Shown: positions 14,439 to 21,698 of the stretch, piece after piece
How positions within the stretch are numbered: position 1 is the first letter of the stretch
How the letters are laid out: the number at the start of each line of letters is the position of its first letter
Assembly: GCA_902795745.1 (NCBI GenBank)
Contig: CADBMG010000065.1
Span: 1-21,698, forward strand
From: an uncultured Pseudomonadota bacterium
GTDB lineage: Bacteria > Pseudomonadota > Alphaproteobacteria > RF32 > CAG-239
Length of the DNA: 21,698 nucleotides
Direction: 5' to 3'
Position numbers and translations under genes: made by a program
Notes under the pieces: model-generated
What the model was told of the DNA's origin: nothing
The model's database searches: none
Seen by the model: only the letters and a program-made list of their open reading frames with translations

Positions 14439-15119
14439 ATGAGTTTACACGCAACGATTTTAACTATCTTTCCTGAAATTTTTCCGGGTTTTTTGGGAAC
14501 ATCGCTTACGGGAAAGGCGTTAAAGGAAGGTTTGTGGTCATATAACGCTGTCAACATTCGTGACTATGCGTTTGATAAGCATGGGTCGGTCGATGACACT
14601 CCGTGTGGCGGCGGTGCCGGAATGATTATGCGTCCCGATGTTTTGGGAGAGGCAATAGAACATAATCATAGCGGTGGCAAAATCATCTATATGAGTCCTA
14701 AGGGTAAGCCCTTAACGCAGGCTAAAGTCCGAGAGCTGAGTATGCTCGATGAAGTGACCGTAATTTGCGGTCGGTTTGAGGGAATCGACGAGCGTGTCAT
14801 AGAAGAATACGGCATCGAAGAAATCAGCATCGGCGACTACGTTTTGACCGGCGGCGAGCAGGCAGCAATGATTATGCTTGATGCCGTGATAAGATTGCTT
14901 CCGGGGGTGTTGGGAAATGCCGCATCGACTGAAAACGAAAGTTTTGAAGATGGTTTGCTTGAATATCCGCAATATACACGTCCGATTGAATGGAAAGGTC
15001 GTAAAGTGCCGGAAATTTTGCTCAGCGGACACCACGAAAACATTGCTAAATGGCAAAGGCAGCAGGCTCTTCAAATAACAGAAAAACGTCGTCCGGATTT
15101 ATTGGAAAAAAATACTTGA
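14439..15119 (+). CDS. trmD: tRNA (guanine-N1-)-methyltransferase TrmD
   Basis: Methylates G37 next to the anticodon in tRNAs reading CNN codons, using S-adenosylmethionine, and so prevents +1 frameshifting. The 226 residues carry the trefoil-knot motifs YMSPKGKPLTQ (84-94), CGRFEGIDERV (110-120) and ISIGDYVLTGGE (129-140), followed by ESFEDGLLEYPQYTRP (167-182), which holds the catalytic Asp171. It ends with the conserved HHENIAKWQRQQAL (198-211). All expected motifs are intact. Its ATG immediately follows the rimM stop. Confidence 0.97.
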   Translation: MSLHATILTIFPEIFPGFLGTSLTGKALKEGLWSYNAVNIRDYAFDKHGSVDDTPCGGGAGMIMRPDVLGEAIEHNHSGGKIIYMSPKGKPLTQAKVRELSMLDEVTVICGRFEGIDERVIEEYGIEEISIGDYVLTGGEQAAMIMLDAVIRLLPGVLGNAASTENESFEDGLLEYPQYTRPIEWKGRKVPEILLSGHHENIAKWQRQQALQITEKRRPDLLEKNT

Positions 15120-15174
15120 TTTACAATAGATTCCGGTGTATAGGAATAACAAATTGAAAGTAAAGGTAAATAAA

Positions 15175-15576
15175 ATGAACATTATTGAAAATATTGAAAA
15201 AGAGCAAATTGAAAAATTGATGGAAGGCAAAAATATGCCGATTTTCAAACCGGGTGATACTTTGCGCGTTCATACTAAAGTTAAAGAAGGCGACAGAGAA
15301 CGTATTCAGGTTTATGAGGGCGTATGCATCGCTCGTAAAAATGACGGTTTGAATTCATCATTCACTGTTCGCAAAATCTCGTTCGGTGAAGGTGTTGAAC
15401 GTGTATTTCCGCTTTATTCTCCGAATGTTGCCAAGATTGAAGTTTCCCGCGTAGGTAAAGTTCGTCGCGCTAAGCTTTATTTCTTACGTGCATTGCGTGG
15501 TCGTTCGGCTCGTATTGCCGACGATTTGTCAGTATCGGTAAAAGATGTGAACAGCGGTATTTCTGCTAAAAAGTAA
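15175..15576 (+). CDS. rplS: 50S ribosomal protein bL19
   Basis: A large-subunit protein at the interface with the 30S subunit. I start it at ATG 15175, giving 133 residues beginning MNIIENIEKEQIEKL, because AAAGGT (15162-15167) is well placed and bL19 proteins start here. A longer in-frame GTG start at 15136 would add 13 residues without family support. Core motifs are FKPGDTLRVHTKVKEG, RIQVYEGVCIARKN and SFGEGVERVFPLYSP, then KVRRAKLYFLRALRGRSARI. The last gene of the operon, followed 32 bases later by a strong terminator. Confidence 0.95.
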   Translation: MNIIENIEKEQIEKLMEGKNMPIFKPGDTLRVHTKVKEGDRERIQVYEGVCIARKNDGLNSSFTVRKISFGEGVERVFPLYSPNVAKIEVSRVGKVRRAKLYFLRALRGRSARIADDLSVSVKDVNSGISAKK

Positions 15577-15608
15577 AATGTTGTAGTTTGACATTTTTTG
15601 ATAAAACT

Positions 15609-15635
15609 ACCACCGATTTTCGTCGGTGGTTTTTT
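15609..15635 (+). terminator. Rho-independent terminator after rplS
   Basis: ACCACCGA (15609-15616) pairs with TCGGTGGT (15623-15630) around a TTTTCG loop, and a run of six Ts follows. The upstream AAA can extend the stem. It separates the ribosomal operon from the mre cluster. Confidence 0.92.
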
Positions 15636-15679
15636 AATTGCGATAAACGTAAAATGTTTAAAAAAGTGTAAAATATCGC

Positions 15680-15706
15680 TTGCACATTTGCTCAAACTGT
15701 TATAAA
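15680..15706 (+). promoter_or_regulatory. Candidate promoter of the mreBCD-mrdA-rodA cluster
   Basis: TTGCAC (15680-15685) and TATAAA (15701-15706) are 15 bases apart, short but usable; shifting the -35 to GCTTGC gives 17. The -10 lies in the centre of a short inverted repeat, CTGTT / AACAG (15697-15701, 15707-15711). A GAGTC, the GANTC site of CcrM-type methylases, is at 15711-15715 at the expected start. Confidence 0.45.
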
Positions 15707-15741
15707 AACAGAGTCACTTTATAATCTATGGAGATAAGCAA

Positions 15742-16782
15742 ATGTTTGCAAAACTACTGGGAATGTTTTCCGCCGATATGGCGATTGATTTGGGAACGGC
15801 TAACACCTTGGTTTATGTGCGCGGTCGCGGAATCGTGCTTAACGAACCATCGGTGGTTGCTATTAAAGAAGAAAAAGGGCGTAAGCAGGTTTTAGCGGTA
15901 GGTAATGAGGCAAAACAAATGCTCGGTCGTACACCGGGTAATATTCAGGCGATTCGTCCATTGAAAGACGGAGTTATTGCTGATTTTGATTACGCTGAAG
16001 CAATGATAAAATACTTTATTTGTAAAGTACATAATCGTCGCACTTTTGTTACTCCGACCATTGTAATTTGTGTACCTTTCGGTTCTACGGCTGTTGAACG
16101 AAGAGCTATTGAGGATTCCGCTTCACAAGCCGGTGCACATAAGGTTTATTTGATTGAAGAACCGATGGCGGCGGCAATAGGAGCAGGTTTGCCGGTAACC
16201 GAGCCGACCGGGAGTATGGTGGTGGATATTGGCGGCGGCACAACAGAAGTTGCTGTTCTTTCACTGGAAGGTATTGTTTATGCTCGCTCGATTCGCGTTG
16301 GCGGAGATAAGATGGATAGCGCAATTGTCAGTTACATTCGCCGTAATATGAATTTACTGGTAGGGGAGCGTAGTGCCGAGCGTATTAAAAAAGAAATTGG
16401 CTCAGCTTGTCCGCCGGAAGAAGGTGACGGACGCACGGTTGAAATTCGCGGTCGTGATTTGATTAACGGTGTGCCGAAGGAGATTACCATAACCGAACGT
16501 CAAGTAGCAGAGAGCTTGATTGAGCCTGTATCTGATATTGTAGAAGCCGTTAAAGTGGCATTGGAAAATACAGCTCCGGAATTAGCCGCAGATATTGTTG
16601 ACAAAGGTATTGTTTTGACCGGAGGCGGCGCACTTTTGACTAACTTGGATAAAGTTTTGCGCAAGGCTACCGGATTGCCTGTAACCATTGCCGAAGATCC
16701 ATTAGCTTGTGTGGCCAAAGGTTGCGGTGAAACGGTTGATCATTTAAGCCGCTATAAGAGCGTGCTTTCCAGCTCCAATTAG
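15742..16782 (+). CDS. mreB: Rod shape-determining protein MreB (bacterial actin)
   Basis: Forms membrane-associated filaments that guide the elongasome. The 346 residues have the actin-fold nucleotide site: phosphate-1 DLGTANTLVY (16-25), phosphate-2 VDIGGGTTEV (161-170), and the adenosine motif TGGGALLTNL (293-302). The N-terminus MFAKLLGMFS is a short amphipathic stretch suited to membrane binding. GGAGA lies eight bases before the ATG. It leads a five-gene cluster of MreB, MreC, MreD, PBP2 and RodA, which is the whole core of the rod system in one place. Confidence 0.97.
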   Translation: MFAKLLGMFSADMAIDLGTANTLVYVRGRGIVLNEPSVVAIKEEKGRKQVLAVGNEAKQMLGRTPGNIQAIRPLKDGVIADFDYAEAMIKYFICKVHNRRTFVTPTIVICVPFGSTAVERRAIEDSASQAGAHKVYLIEEPMAAAIGAGLPVTEPTGSMVVDIGGGTTEVAVLSLEGIVYARSIRVGGDKMDSAIVSYIRRNMNLLVGERSAERIKKEIGSACPPEEGDGRTVEIRGRDLINGVPKEITITERQVAESLIEPVSDIVEAVKVALENTAPELAADIVDKGIVLTGGGALLTNLDKVLRKATGLPVTIAEDPLACVAKGCGETVDHLSRYKSVLSSSN

Positions 16783-16806
16783 TTTCAGCCGATAGAGGGT
16801 GCATTT

Positions 16807-17688
16807 ATGAAGCGGCGTAAAGTTTTGCTCATTCCGTTTGGAGAATTGAAGACATTCTTTCGCCGTCTTTTTGTTGCAATTTTATTTTTGATTGCCTTTT
16901 TCGGTATTTTGCTCAGCAATGTCGATAGTTTGGTTGTCAGTGCCGTCGATAAAGTAATTATTGAGGTTACAGGTCCGGCGATGCAGATTGTCGAATTGCC
17001 GGCACGAGCAATTCATCGTATTTATACTTATTTTTACGATATCAGTCACATATATGCCGATAATCAGCAGTTGCGGCAAGAAAACAAGCAAATGATGATT
17101 CTTCAAAACAAAGTGCGTACATTGGAAGTGGAAAATCAGCTTTTGTCGCGTTTGCTGAACTATACTCCGCCACCGGAAGCTACTTTCGTCAGTGCACAGA
17201 TTATTGCCGAATCCGGCGACAATTTTACCCATTTACTGCTTGTGTATATTGGCGATTCGGAAGTCGAAAAAGGACAAATCGTCATGAGCAATGAGAGTGT
17301 TATCGGGCGAGTTGATACGGTCGGGAAACGCTATGCCAAGGTAATTCTGATTACTGATATAAATTCAAAAATTCCGGTAATTATTGAGCGTACTCGTACT
17401 CGCGGTATTTTAAGCGGTAACAACACTGATCGTCCGCAGTTGATTTTTACACGTTCCAATGCTGATATTGAGATTGGAGATGTGATTGTTACCTCCGGAG
17501 TAGGCGGTATGTTTCCGGCAGGACTTCCAATCGGACTGGTAAACAAAGTAAATAATGACGGTTCGGTTGAGGTCGAACCTATTGCCGATATCAGCCGTTT
17601 GGAGTATGTCCGTATTATTGATTACGGTTTGTCACAAGACAGCGAATTCTTAAATGATTTTGCGGAAGGTCTGGACAATGCGCAGTAG
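16807..17688 (+). CDS. mreC: Rod shape-determining protein MreC
   Basis: A bitopic membrane protein whose periplasmic part binds PBP2 and activates the elongasome. The 293 residues have a basic cytoplasmic N-terminus, a single membrane helix (about 21-44), a coiled coil (about 78-116, rich in Gln, Glu and Leu), and the paired beta-barrel domain (about 122-275). Conserved stretches are SVIGRVDTVGKRYAKVILITD and ITSGVGGMFPAGLPIGLV-like VTSGVGGMFPAGLPIG. The short tail after the barrel is acidic. AGAGGGT precedes the ATG. It follows mreB by 24 bases and overlaps mreD by 11. Confidence 0.94.
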   Translation: MKRRKVLLIPFGELKTFFRRLFVAILFLIAFFGILLSNVDSLVVSAVDKVIIEVTGPAMQIVELPARAIHRIYTYFYDISHIYADNQQLRQENKQMMILQNKVRTLEVENQLLSRLLNYTPPPEATFVSAQIIAESGDNFTHLLLVYIGDSEVEKGQIVMSNESVIGRVDTVGKRYAKVILITDINSKIPVIIERTRTRGILSGNNTDRPQLIFTRSNADIEIGDVIVTSGVGGMFPAGLPIGLVNKVNNDGSVEVEPIADISRLEYVRIIDYGLSQDSEFLNDFAEGLDNAQ

Positions 17689-18208
17689 TTTAAAAGAACA
17701 AATCGGATTTTTTTTACGGTGCCGGATTCCGATTTTTTTCTCGTTACTGATGGTTTTGCTTTTTTTTATGCCGATACATTCGGTACAAATTAACTATTTT
17801 CGACCGGCAATAGGGCTAATTTGTGTATATTACTGGCGTTTAAATCGCGGTTCACTTTTTAGTTGGGGTTCTGCTTTTTGTATTGGTTTTATAATAGATG
17901 TATACAGCTCTTCTCCTTTTGGGGTGAATATTTTGCTATTGATGTTGGTCAATGGAACGACCGGATGGCTGGCACGCTATTTTCAGGCAGCATCATTCAA
18001 TGTACGTTGGCTGATTTTCAGCCTATCCGCATTATTTTATATGCTGATTAAATGGTTATTTCTGATGTCGTATTTTTGGGATTACTTGCCGTTGGCGGAA
18101 ATTACGATGGGGTATTTTTCAACCGTGATGTTTTATCCGCTTATTGCAACAATCAATGCTTGGGTTGCCACCCGTTTTTTGCCGCCGGAGAACATTGATG
18201 AGCAATAG
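17678..18208 (+). CDS. mreD: Rod shape-determining protein MreD
   Basis: An integral inner-membrane protein of the elongasome. With the ATG at 17678 it has 176 residues, beginning MRSSLKEQIG. GGAAGGT (17664-17670) lies seven bases upstream; an earlier ATG at 17654 lacks a ribosome site and would add eight residues. About five to six hydrophobic segments are visible (17-32, 42-53, 62-75, 83-97, 112-130, 146-165). The family hallmark GFIIDVYSSSPFGVN (70-84) resembles the GxxxDLxSGxPLG of MreD. Sequence conservation in MreD is low, so the name also rests on its place between mreC and mrdA. It overlaps both by 11 bases. Confidence 0.88.
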   Translation: MRSSLKEQIGFFLRCRIPIFFSLLMVLLFFMPIHSVQINYFRPAIGLICVYYWRLNRGSLFSWGSAFCIGFIIDVYSSSPFGVNILLLMLVNGTTGWLARYFQAASFNVRWLIFSLSALFYMLIKWLFLMSYFWDYLPLAEITMGYFSTVMFYPLIATINAWVATRFLPPENIDEQ

Positions 18209-20000
18209 AAACGAAAAAATGCAGATTCTCAGCCAAAGGACAATAGTTATTCTAGTGTTTAATCTGTTGGCTTTTGCGGTTATTGTTGCGCGTTTGTATT
18301 ATCTGCAAATTTTTGAAGCAGATAAATATAAAGTTATGTCTGATGAAAATCGCATATCTACACGTTTTTTGGTACCTCCTCGAGGCACAATATATGACCG
18401 TAACGGAGAGGCTATAGCTAAGAATGAGCAAAATTTTCAGGCATTATTGATTAGCGAACAAACTCCGGATATTGAAAACACTTTTGCTACATTCCAAAAG
18501 ATTTTGCCGCTTGATGAAGATGAAGAAAAAAAAGCCGTACATAATATTAAAAATCGTCGACGTTTTATTCCGATTAAGCTGAAAGATAATATATCGTGGG
18601 ATGAAGTTTCAAAAGTGATGCTCTATGCACCGGAATTGCCAGGAATAGAAATTGACGAAGGCTTAAATCGCAAATATCCTTATGCTGATTTATATGCTCA
18701 TGTTGTCGGATATGTGGGACCGGTATCGGATAAAGATAAGAAAAACAGCCCGCTTTACATGGTTCCGGGGTTTAAAATAGGAAAATCAGGACTGGAAAAA
18801 TCGCTTGATTATAAATTGCAAGGCAAGGGTGGAACAATCAAATTGGAAGTTAATGCTTACGGACGAGTTATAAAAGAAATTGAACGCAATGCCGGCAGTA
18901 TAGGTGGCAGCTTACAAATTACCATAGATTCGCGCTTACAAAAGGCGGCATATGAGGCATTTGGTAACAACAGCGGTGCCGCAGTGGTTTTAGATGTGCG
19001 CAACGGCGAAATATTGGCTCTTGTTTCAACCCCGTCATTTGATCCTAATTTGTTTACTAACGGCATAAGTTATAAAAATTGGAACGAGCTGTTAAATAAT
19101 GAAAGAACTCCTTTGATAAATAAGGCTGTTTCCGGTCAATATTCTCCCGGTTCAACATTTAAGATTGTCGTGGCACTGGCGGCATTGGAAGCGGGAGTTA
19201 TTAATATGGATACCCGTTATTATTGTTCCGGCGGAATGGATATTGGTGCAACACGTTTTCATTGTTGGAGGCACTCGGGACATGGCGCACTTAATGTTAT
19301 AGAAGCTCTAAAATACTCTTGTGATATTTTTTTCTATGAAACGGCAATGCGTGTTGGTATAGATAAAATTCATGATATGGCAATAAAATTAGGCTTAGGA
19401 CAACCGCTTAATATCGGTCTTGATAACCAAAAAAACGGTTTAATTCCTTCTCAGGAATGGAAAAAATCGGTCAAAGACGCGGCATGGACACGCGGCGATT
19501 CGGCTAATGCCGGCATCGGACAAGGGTATGTACTTATTACTCCGTTACATTTGGCTACAATGTTGGCACGTGTTGTTAACGGAGGATATGCCATTATGCC
19601 AACCTTAATTAGAAGGACAAAACAACAGCCAGTATCTAAAATAAACATATCACAAAGGAATATTGATATAGTTAAACAAGGGATGTTTGAAGTGGTTAAT
19701 GCTCCAAACGGTACGGCTGCTCGTGCTAAGTTTAATTTAGATGGTATAAGAATGGGGGGAAAAACAGGTACTACCCAAGTGCGGCGTATTTCAATGAAAG
19801 AACGAAAGTCCGGCATTATCCGCGATGAAAACTTACCGTGGCGGCTGCGTAATCATGCTTTGTTTATAGGGTTTACTCCGGTTGATAATCCACGTTATGC
19901 CGTGGCGGTGGTTGTGGAACATGGCTCATCCGGTTCGGGAGTTGCCGCTCCGATAGCAAGCAAGATTTTACAAAAAGCATTGGAACTTGATATTAGGTGA
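18198..20000 (+). CDS. mrdA: Penicillin-binding protein 2 (elongation transpeptidase)
   Basis: A monofunctional class B PBP that cross-links lateral-wall peptidoglycan with RodA. I start at ATG 18198 (600 residues, MSNRNEKMQI), seven bases after CCGGAG; an earlier in-frame ATG at 18144 lies deep in mreD. A single membrane anchor is at about 14-36. The pedestal domain includes VPPRGTIYDRNG (59-70) and KSGLEKSLDYKLQG (196-209). The transpeptidase domain has SxxK with nucleophile Ser319 (SPGSTFK, 316-322), SxN-type SCD (374-376), and KTGT (522-525). All catalytic motifs are intact, so it should bind beta-lactams such as mecillinam. It ends with TGA, seven bases before rodA. Confidence 0.96.
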   Translation: MSNRNEKMQILSQRTIVILVFNLLAFAVIVARLYYLQIFEADKYKVMSDENRISTRFLVPPRGTIYDRNGEAIAKNEQNFQALLISEQTPDIENTFATFQKILPLDEDEEKKAVHNIKNRRRFIPIKLKDNISWDEVSKVMLYAPELPGIEIDEGLNRKYPYADLYAHVVGYVGPVSDKDKKNSPLYMVPGFKIGKSGLEKSLDYKLQGKGGTIKLEVNAYGRVIKEIERNAGSIGGSLQITIDSRLQKAAYEAFGNNSGAAVVLDVRNGEILALVSTPSFDPNLFTNGISYKNWNELLNNERTPLINKAVSGQYSPGSTFKIVVALAALEAGVINMDTRYYCSGGMDIGATRFHCWRHSGHGALNVIEALKYSCDIFFYETAMRVGIDKIHDMAIKLGLGQPLNIGLDNQKNGLIPSQEWKKSVKDAAWTRGDSANAGIGQGYVLITPLHLATMLARVVNGGYAIMPTLIRRTKQQPVSKINISQRNIDIVKQGMFEVVNAPNGTAARAKFNLDGIRMGGKTGTTQVRRISMKERKSGIIRDENLPWRLRNHALFIGFTPVDNPRYAVAVVVEHGSSGSGVAAPIASKILQKALELDIR

Positions 20001-20007
20001 GGAAAAA

Positions 20008-21141
20008 ATGGGGGAATTGAGTTTTGCAACATCCGGCAGCGGTATCAAACAAAAATTTATGAGGATGAGTTATTCGTATATTTTTTTGATTATGTTATTG
20101 GCAATAATCGGAACAATGACGCTTTATTCCGCTGCTGACGGCAATTGGCAACCTTGGGCATTGAAGCATATTTGTCGCTTCGGCTTAGCTTTTCTGCTGA
20201 TGTTAGGTATGGCTATGATTGATGTTCGTCAATACTATAAATTTGCTTATGTTTTTTATTTTATCACGCTTTTTTTGCTGATTTTGGTAGAAGCTGGCGG
20301 ACATATTGGTATGGGAGCACAGCGATGGATTAATTTAGGATTATTTAAATTGCAACCGTCGGAGTTGATGAAAATAGGATTGGTTCTGTTTATTGCTCGT
20401 TATTTCAGTTTGATGACAGTACAGGGAATTCAATCGATTCGCGGAATTTTAATCCCTGCGGTATTAGCACTATTGCCGGTTGGATTGATTATCTTAGAGC
20501 CGGATTTGGGAACCGCAATGATGCTGCTTTTGACAGCAACAATAATGTTTTTTGCCGTAGGAGTTCAGTGGTGGAAATTTATTGCCGTTGCCGTTCTAGG
20601 AGGAGCGGCACTGCCGATAGCATGGAACTTTCTGCATGAATATCAAAAAAATCGCGTACTGACATTTTTGGATCCGGAGCGGGACCCTTTGGGAACGGGA
20701 TACCATATTATCCAATCAAAAATAGCCTTTGGCTCGGGAGGATTGTTTGGCAAAGGATTTTTGCACGGCACGCAAACACATTTAAATTTTCTGCCGGAAA
20801 AACATACTGATTTTATTTTTACAATGTTCTCGGAAGAGTTCGGTATGCTCGGCAGTTTGAGCCTGTTGTTTATTAATTTGCTGGTGTTGGCAATGGGGTA
20901 TTTGTTTGCTTTTCGTTGTCGTAACTATTTTGCACGATTGGTTATTATCGGTCTAAATACAAATTACTTTTTATATGTGTTCATTAATATAGCTATGGTA
21001 ATGGGTGTTTTACCGGTTGTCGGAGTACCGCTGCCGCTTATCTCATACGGCGGTACTGTTATGTTTTCAATCATGGCAAGTTTCGGCATTATTCTTTGTA
21101 TGTCGCTTAATCAAAATGCTGCGATGAATTTTGATGATTAA
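20008..21141 (+). CDS. rodA: Rod shape-determining protein RodA (SEDS peptidoglycan glycosyltransferase)
   Basis: A polytopic SEDS glycan-strand polymerase that pairs with PBP2. The chosen ATG at 20008 gives 377 residues; GAGGA lies just upstream and overlaps the mrdA stop. An in-frame ATG at 19987 would overlap mrdA by 14 bases. About ten hydrophobic segments are present. Signature positions are GAQRWINLGLFKLQPSELMK (103-122), EPDLGTA (164-170), FGKGFLHGTQTHLNFLPEKH (247-266) followed by TDFIF with the essential Asp268, and SYGGTVM near the C-terminus. These separate RodA from FtsW by context as well as sequence, since it sits directly after PBP2. Also called mrdB. Confidence 0.95.
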   Translation: MGELSFATSGSGIKQKFMRMSYSYIFLIMLLAIIGTMTLYSAADGNWQPWALKHICRFGLAFLLMLGMAMIDVRQYYKFAYVFYFITLFLLILVEAGGHIGMGAQRWINLGLFKLQPSELMKIGLVLFIARYFSLMTVQGIQSIRGILIPAVLALLPVGLIILEPDLGTAMMLLLTATIMFFAVGVQWWKFIAVAVLGGAALPIAWNFLHEYQKNRVLTFLDPERDPLGTGYHIIQSKIAFGSGGLFGKGFLHGTQTHLNFLPEKHTDFIFTMFSEEFGMLGSLSLLFINLLVLAMGYLFAFRCRNYFARLVIIGLNTNYFLYVFINIAMVMGVLPVVGVPLPLISYGGTVMFSIMASFGIILCMSLNQNAAMNFDD

Positions 21142-21145
21142 ATCT

Positions 21146-21698
21146 TTATCTTTTTTGCATTAAATTTGCCGCTGCATCGGCTAAACGCAATACCAAATAT
21201 GCAGCACTTTGTTCCGCCGGAATATTGGTGCTTTTGCAGTCACGCTCGGTATCATAAAGTGCTTTCATAATGCGCAGAAGACGATCTCTGTTCCATATTT
21301 TGAGTTGTCGTAAAAACGCTGATTTACGATAAAACATCAGTTGAGGACGGAGGCTTTTTATTGCCTCATCCGCTGTTTTTCCTTCCTCTGTTTGTGCGAC
21401 ACAGTCCAGCAATTTGCCGAAATGATAAGCAATCTGTCGTATCAATGTTGCCGGTTCTCCGCCTTCTTTAACCAAACGCTCAAACATTTTGCAGGCTTTT
21501 TTTACCTCACCGCCGGCTACAAAATAGCACAAATCTTCAACATTTGCACCGGCGACATCACTGACGGCAGCTTGTACGTCACTTGCGGTAACCGTGGTTT
21601 TGGTGCCCATATAAACCGCTAATTTATCAATTTCACCTTGGCTTAATTTTCTATCAGGAGATAATCTGGAACACAAAAGTTGCAGAGTCGGAACATCA
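21146..21698 (-). CDS. holA: DNA polymerase III delta subunit HolA, N-terminus cut off by window edge
   Basis: An open frame enters from the right edge and ends at TAA (21148-21146). The visible 183 or so residues start DVPTLQLLCSRLSPDRKLSQ and match the C-terminal half of HolA, the clamp-loader subunit that opens the sliding clamp: the end of the AAA+ core with LSPDRKLSQGEIDKLAVYMG, then an all-helical collar domain with GGEPATLIRQIAYHF and QLMFYRKSAFLRQLKIWN. The start is outside the window; an internal TTG at 21676 should not be taken as the start. The last residues are NLMQKR. It converges on rodA with only four bases between stops and no hairpin terminator, so the transcripts probably overlap. 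Confidence 0.88.
   Translation of the reverse strand, partial: DVPTLQLLCSRLSPDRKLSQGEIDKLAVYMGTKTTVTASDVQAAVSDVAGANVEDLCYFVAGGEVKKACKMFERLVKEGGEPATLIRQIAYHFGKLLDCVAQTEEGKTADEAIKSLRPQLMFYRKSAFLRQLKIWNRDRLLRIMKALYDTERDCKSTNIPAEQSAAYLVLRLADAAANLMQKR

Noticed and set aside
15573..15674. Three copies of GTAAAAT around the rplS terminator and mreB promoter
   Set aside because: A seven-base AT-rich word is expected by chance here. One copy overlaps the rplS stop, and the spacing is irregular.
21146..21676. holA as a short, complete 176-residue gene starting at TTG 21676
   Set aside because: The frame stays open to the window edge and continues with HolA-like sequence (DVPTLQLL), so it is simply cut by the window.
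1..21698. CRISPR arrays, insertion sequences, attachment sites, tRNA genes or a new defence system
   Set aside because: No regular direct repeats, transposase-like frames, tRNA arms or defence-type domains were seen. Nearly all of the window is accounted for by housekeeping genes.

Overview
The window looks like a chromosomal segment from an AT-leaning alphaproteobacterium, probably one of the uncultured, host- or gut-associated lineages. The evidence is a CckA-type hybrid histidine kinase (HisKA motif GGVAHDFNNLLT plus a receiver), an HdaA-type DnaA-like protein, Ffh/MurA/HtpG sequences of proteobacterial type, and an S16 protein with a long Ala-rich tail. TGA is used as a normal stop codon. 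There are no tRNA or rRNA genes, mobile elements, CRISPR arrays or clear signs of recent transfer. No stretch longer than about 300 bases lacks a gene.

Layout. (1) 1-650: the N-terminal part of a Bax inhibitor-1 family membrane protein on the minus strand, divergent from the next unit. (2) 849-6602: a plus-strand unit of phosphoglucomutase (pgm), cckA, hdaA (overlapping cckA by 11 bases) and a small DUF1189-like membrane protein, closed by a perfect hairpin terminator. (3) 6728-7411: an orphan gene of unknown function with its own good sigma70-type promoter, converging on htpG across a shared hairpin terminator. (4) 7469-10057, minus strand: htpG behind a clear heat-shock (sigma32-type) promoter, then a gene for an unknown lipoprotein with its own sigma70-type promoter. 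(5) 10344-11769: a 45-residue charged protein that overlaps murA. (6) 12022-15576: ffh, rpsP, rimM, trmD and rplS, preceded by a near-consensus promoter and a GC-rich structured leader and ended by a strong terminator. (7) 15742-21141: the rod-shape cluster mreB, mreC, mreD, mrdA (PBP2) and rodA. (8) 21146-21698: the C-terminal part of DNA polymerase III delta (holA), minus strand, converging on rodA with four bases between the stop codons.

How the genes work together. Most are housekeeping genes in three themes: envelope growth (murA, mreBCD-mrdA-rodA, pgm), protein synthesis and targeting (ffh, rpsP, rimM, trmD, rplS, htpG), and cell-cycle and replication control (cckA, hdaA, holA). I see no defence, secretion or biosynthetic system that looks undescribed. 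The points most worth a second look are the structured leader of the ffh operon, the small gene overlapping murA, the tight cckA-hdaA coupling, and the orphan gene at 6728-7411. Several starts were moved downstream of the longest open frame because a Shine-Dalgarno sequence and family N-termini support it: murA, rplS, mreD, mrdA, rodA and the lipoprotein.
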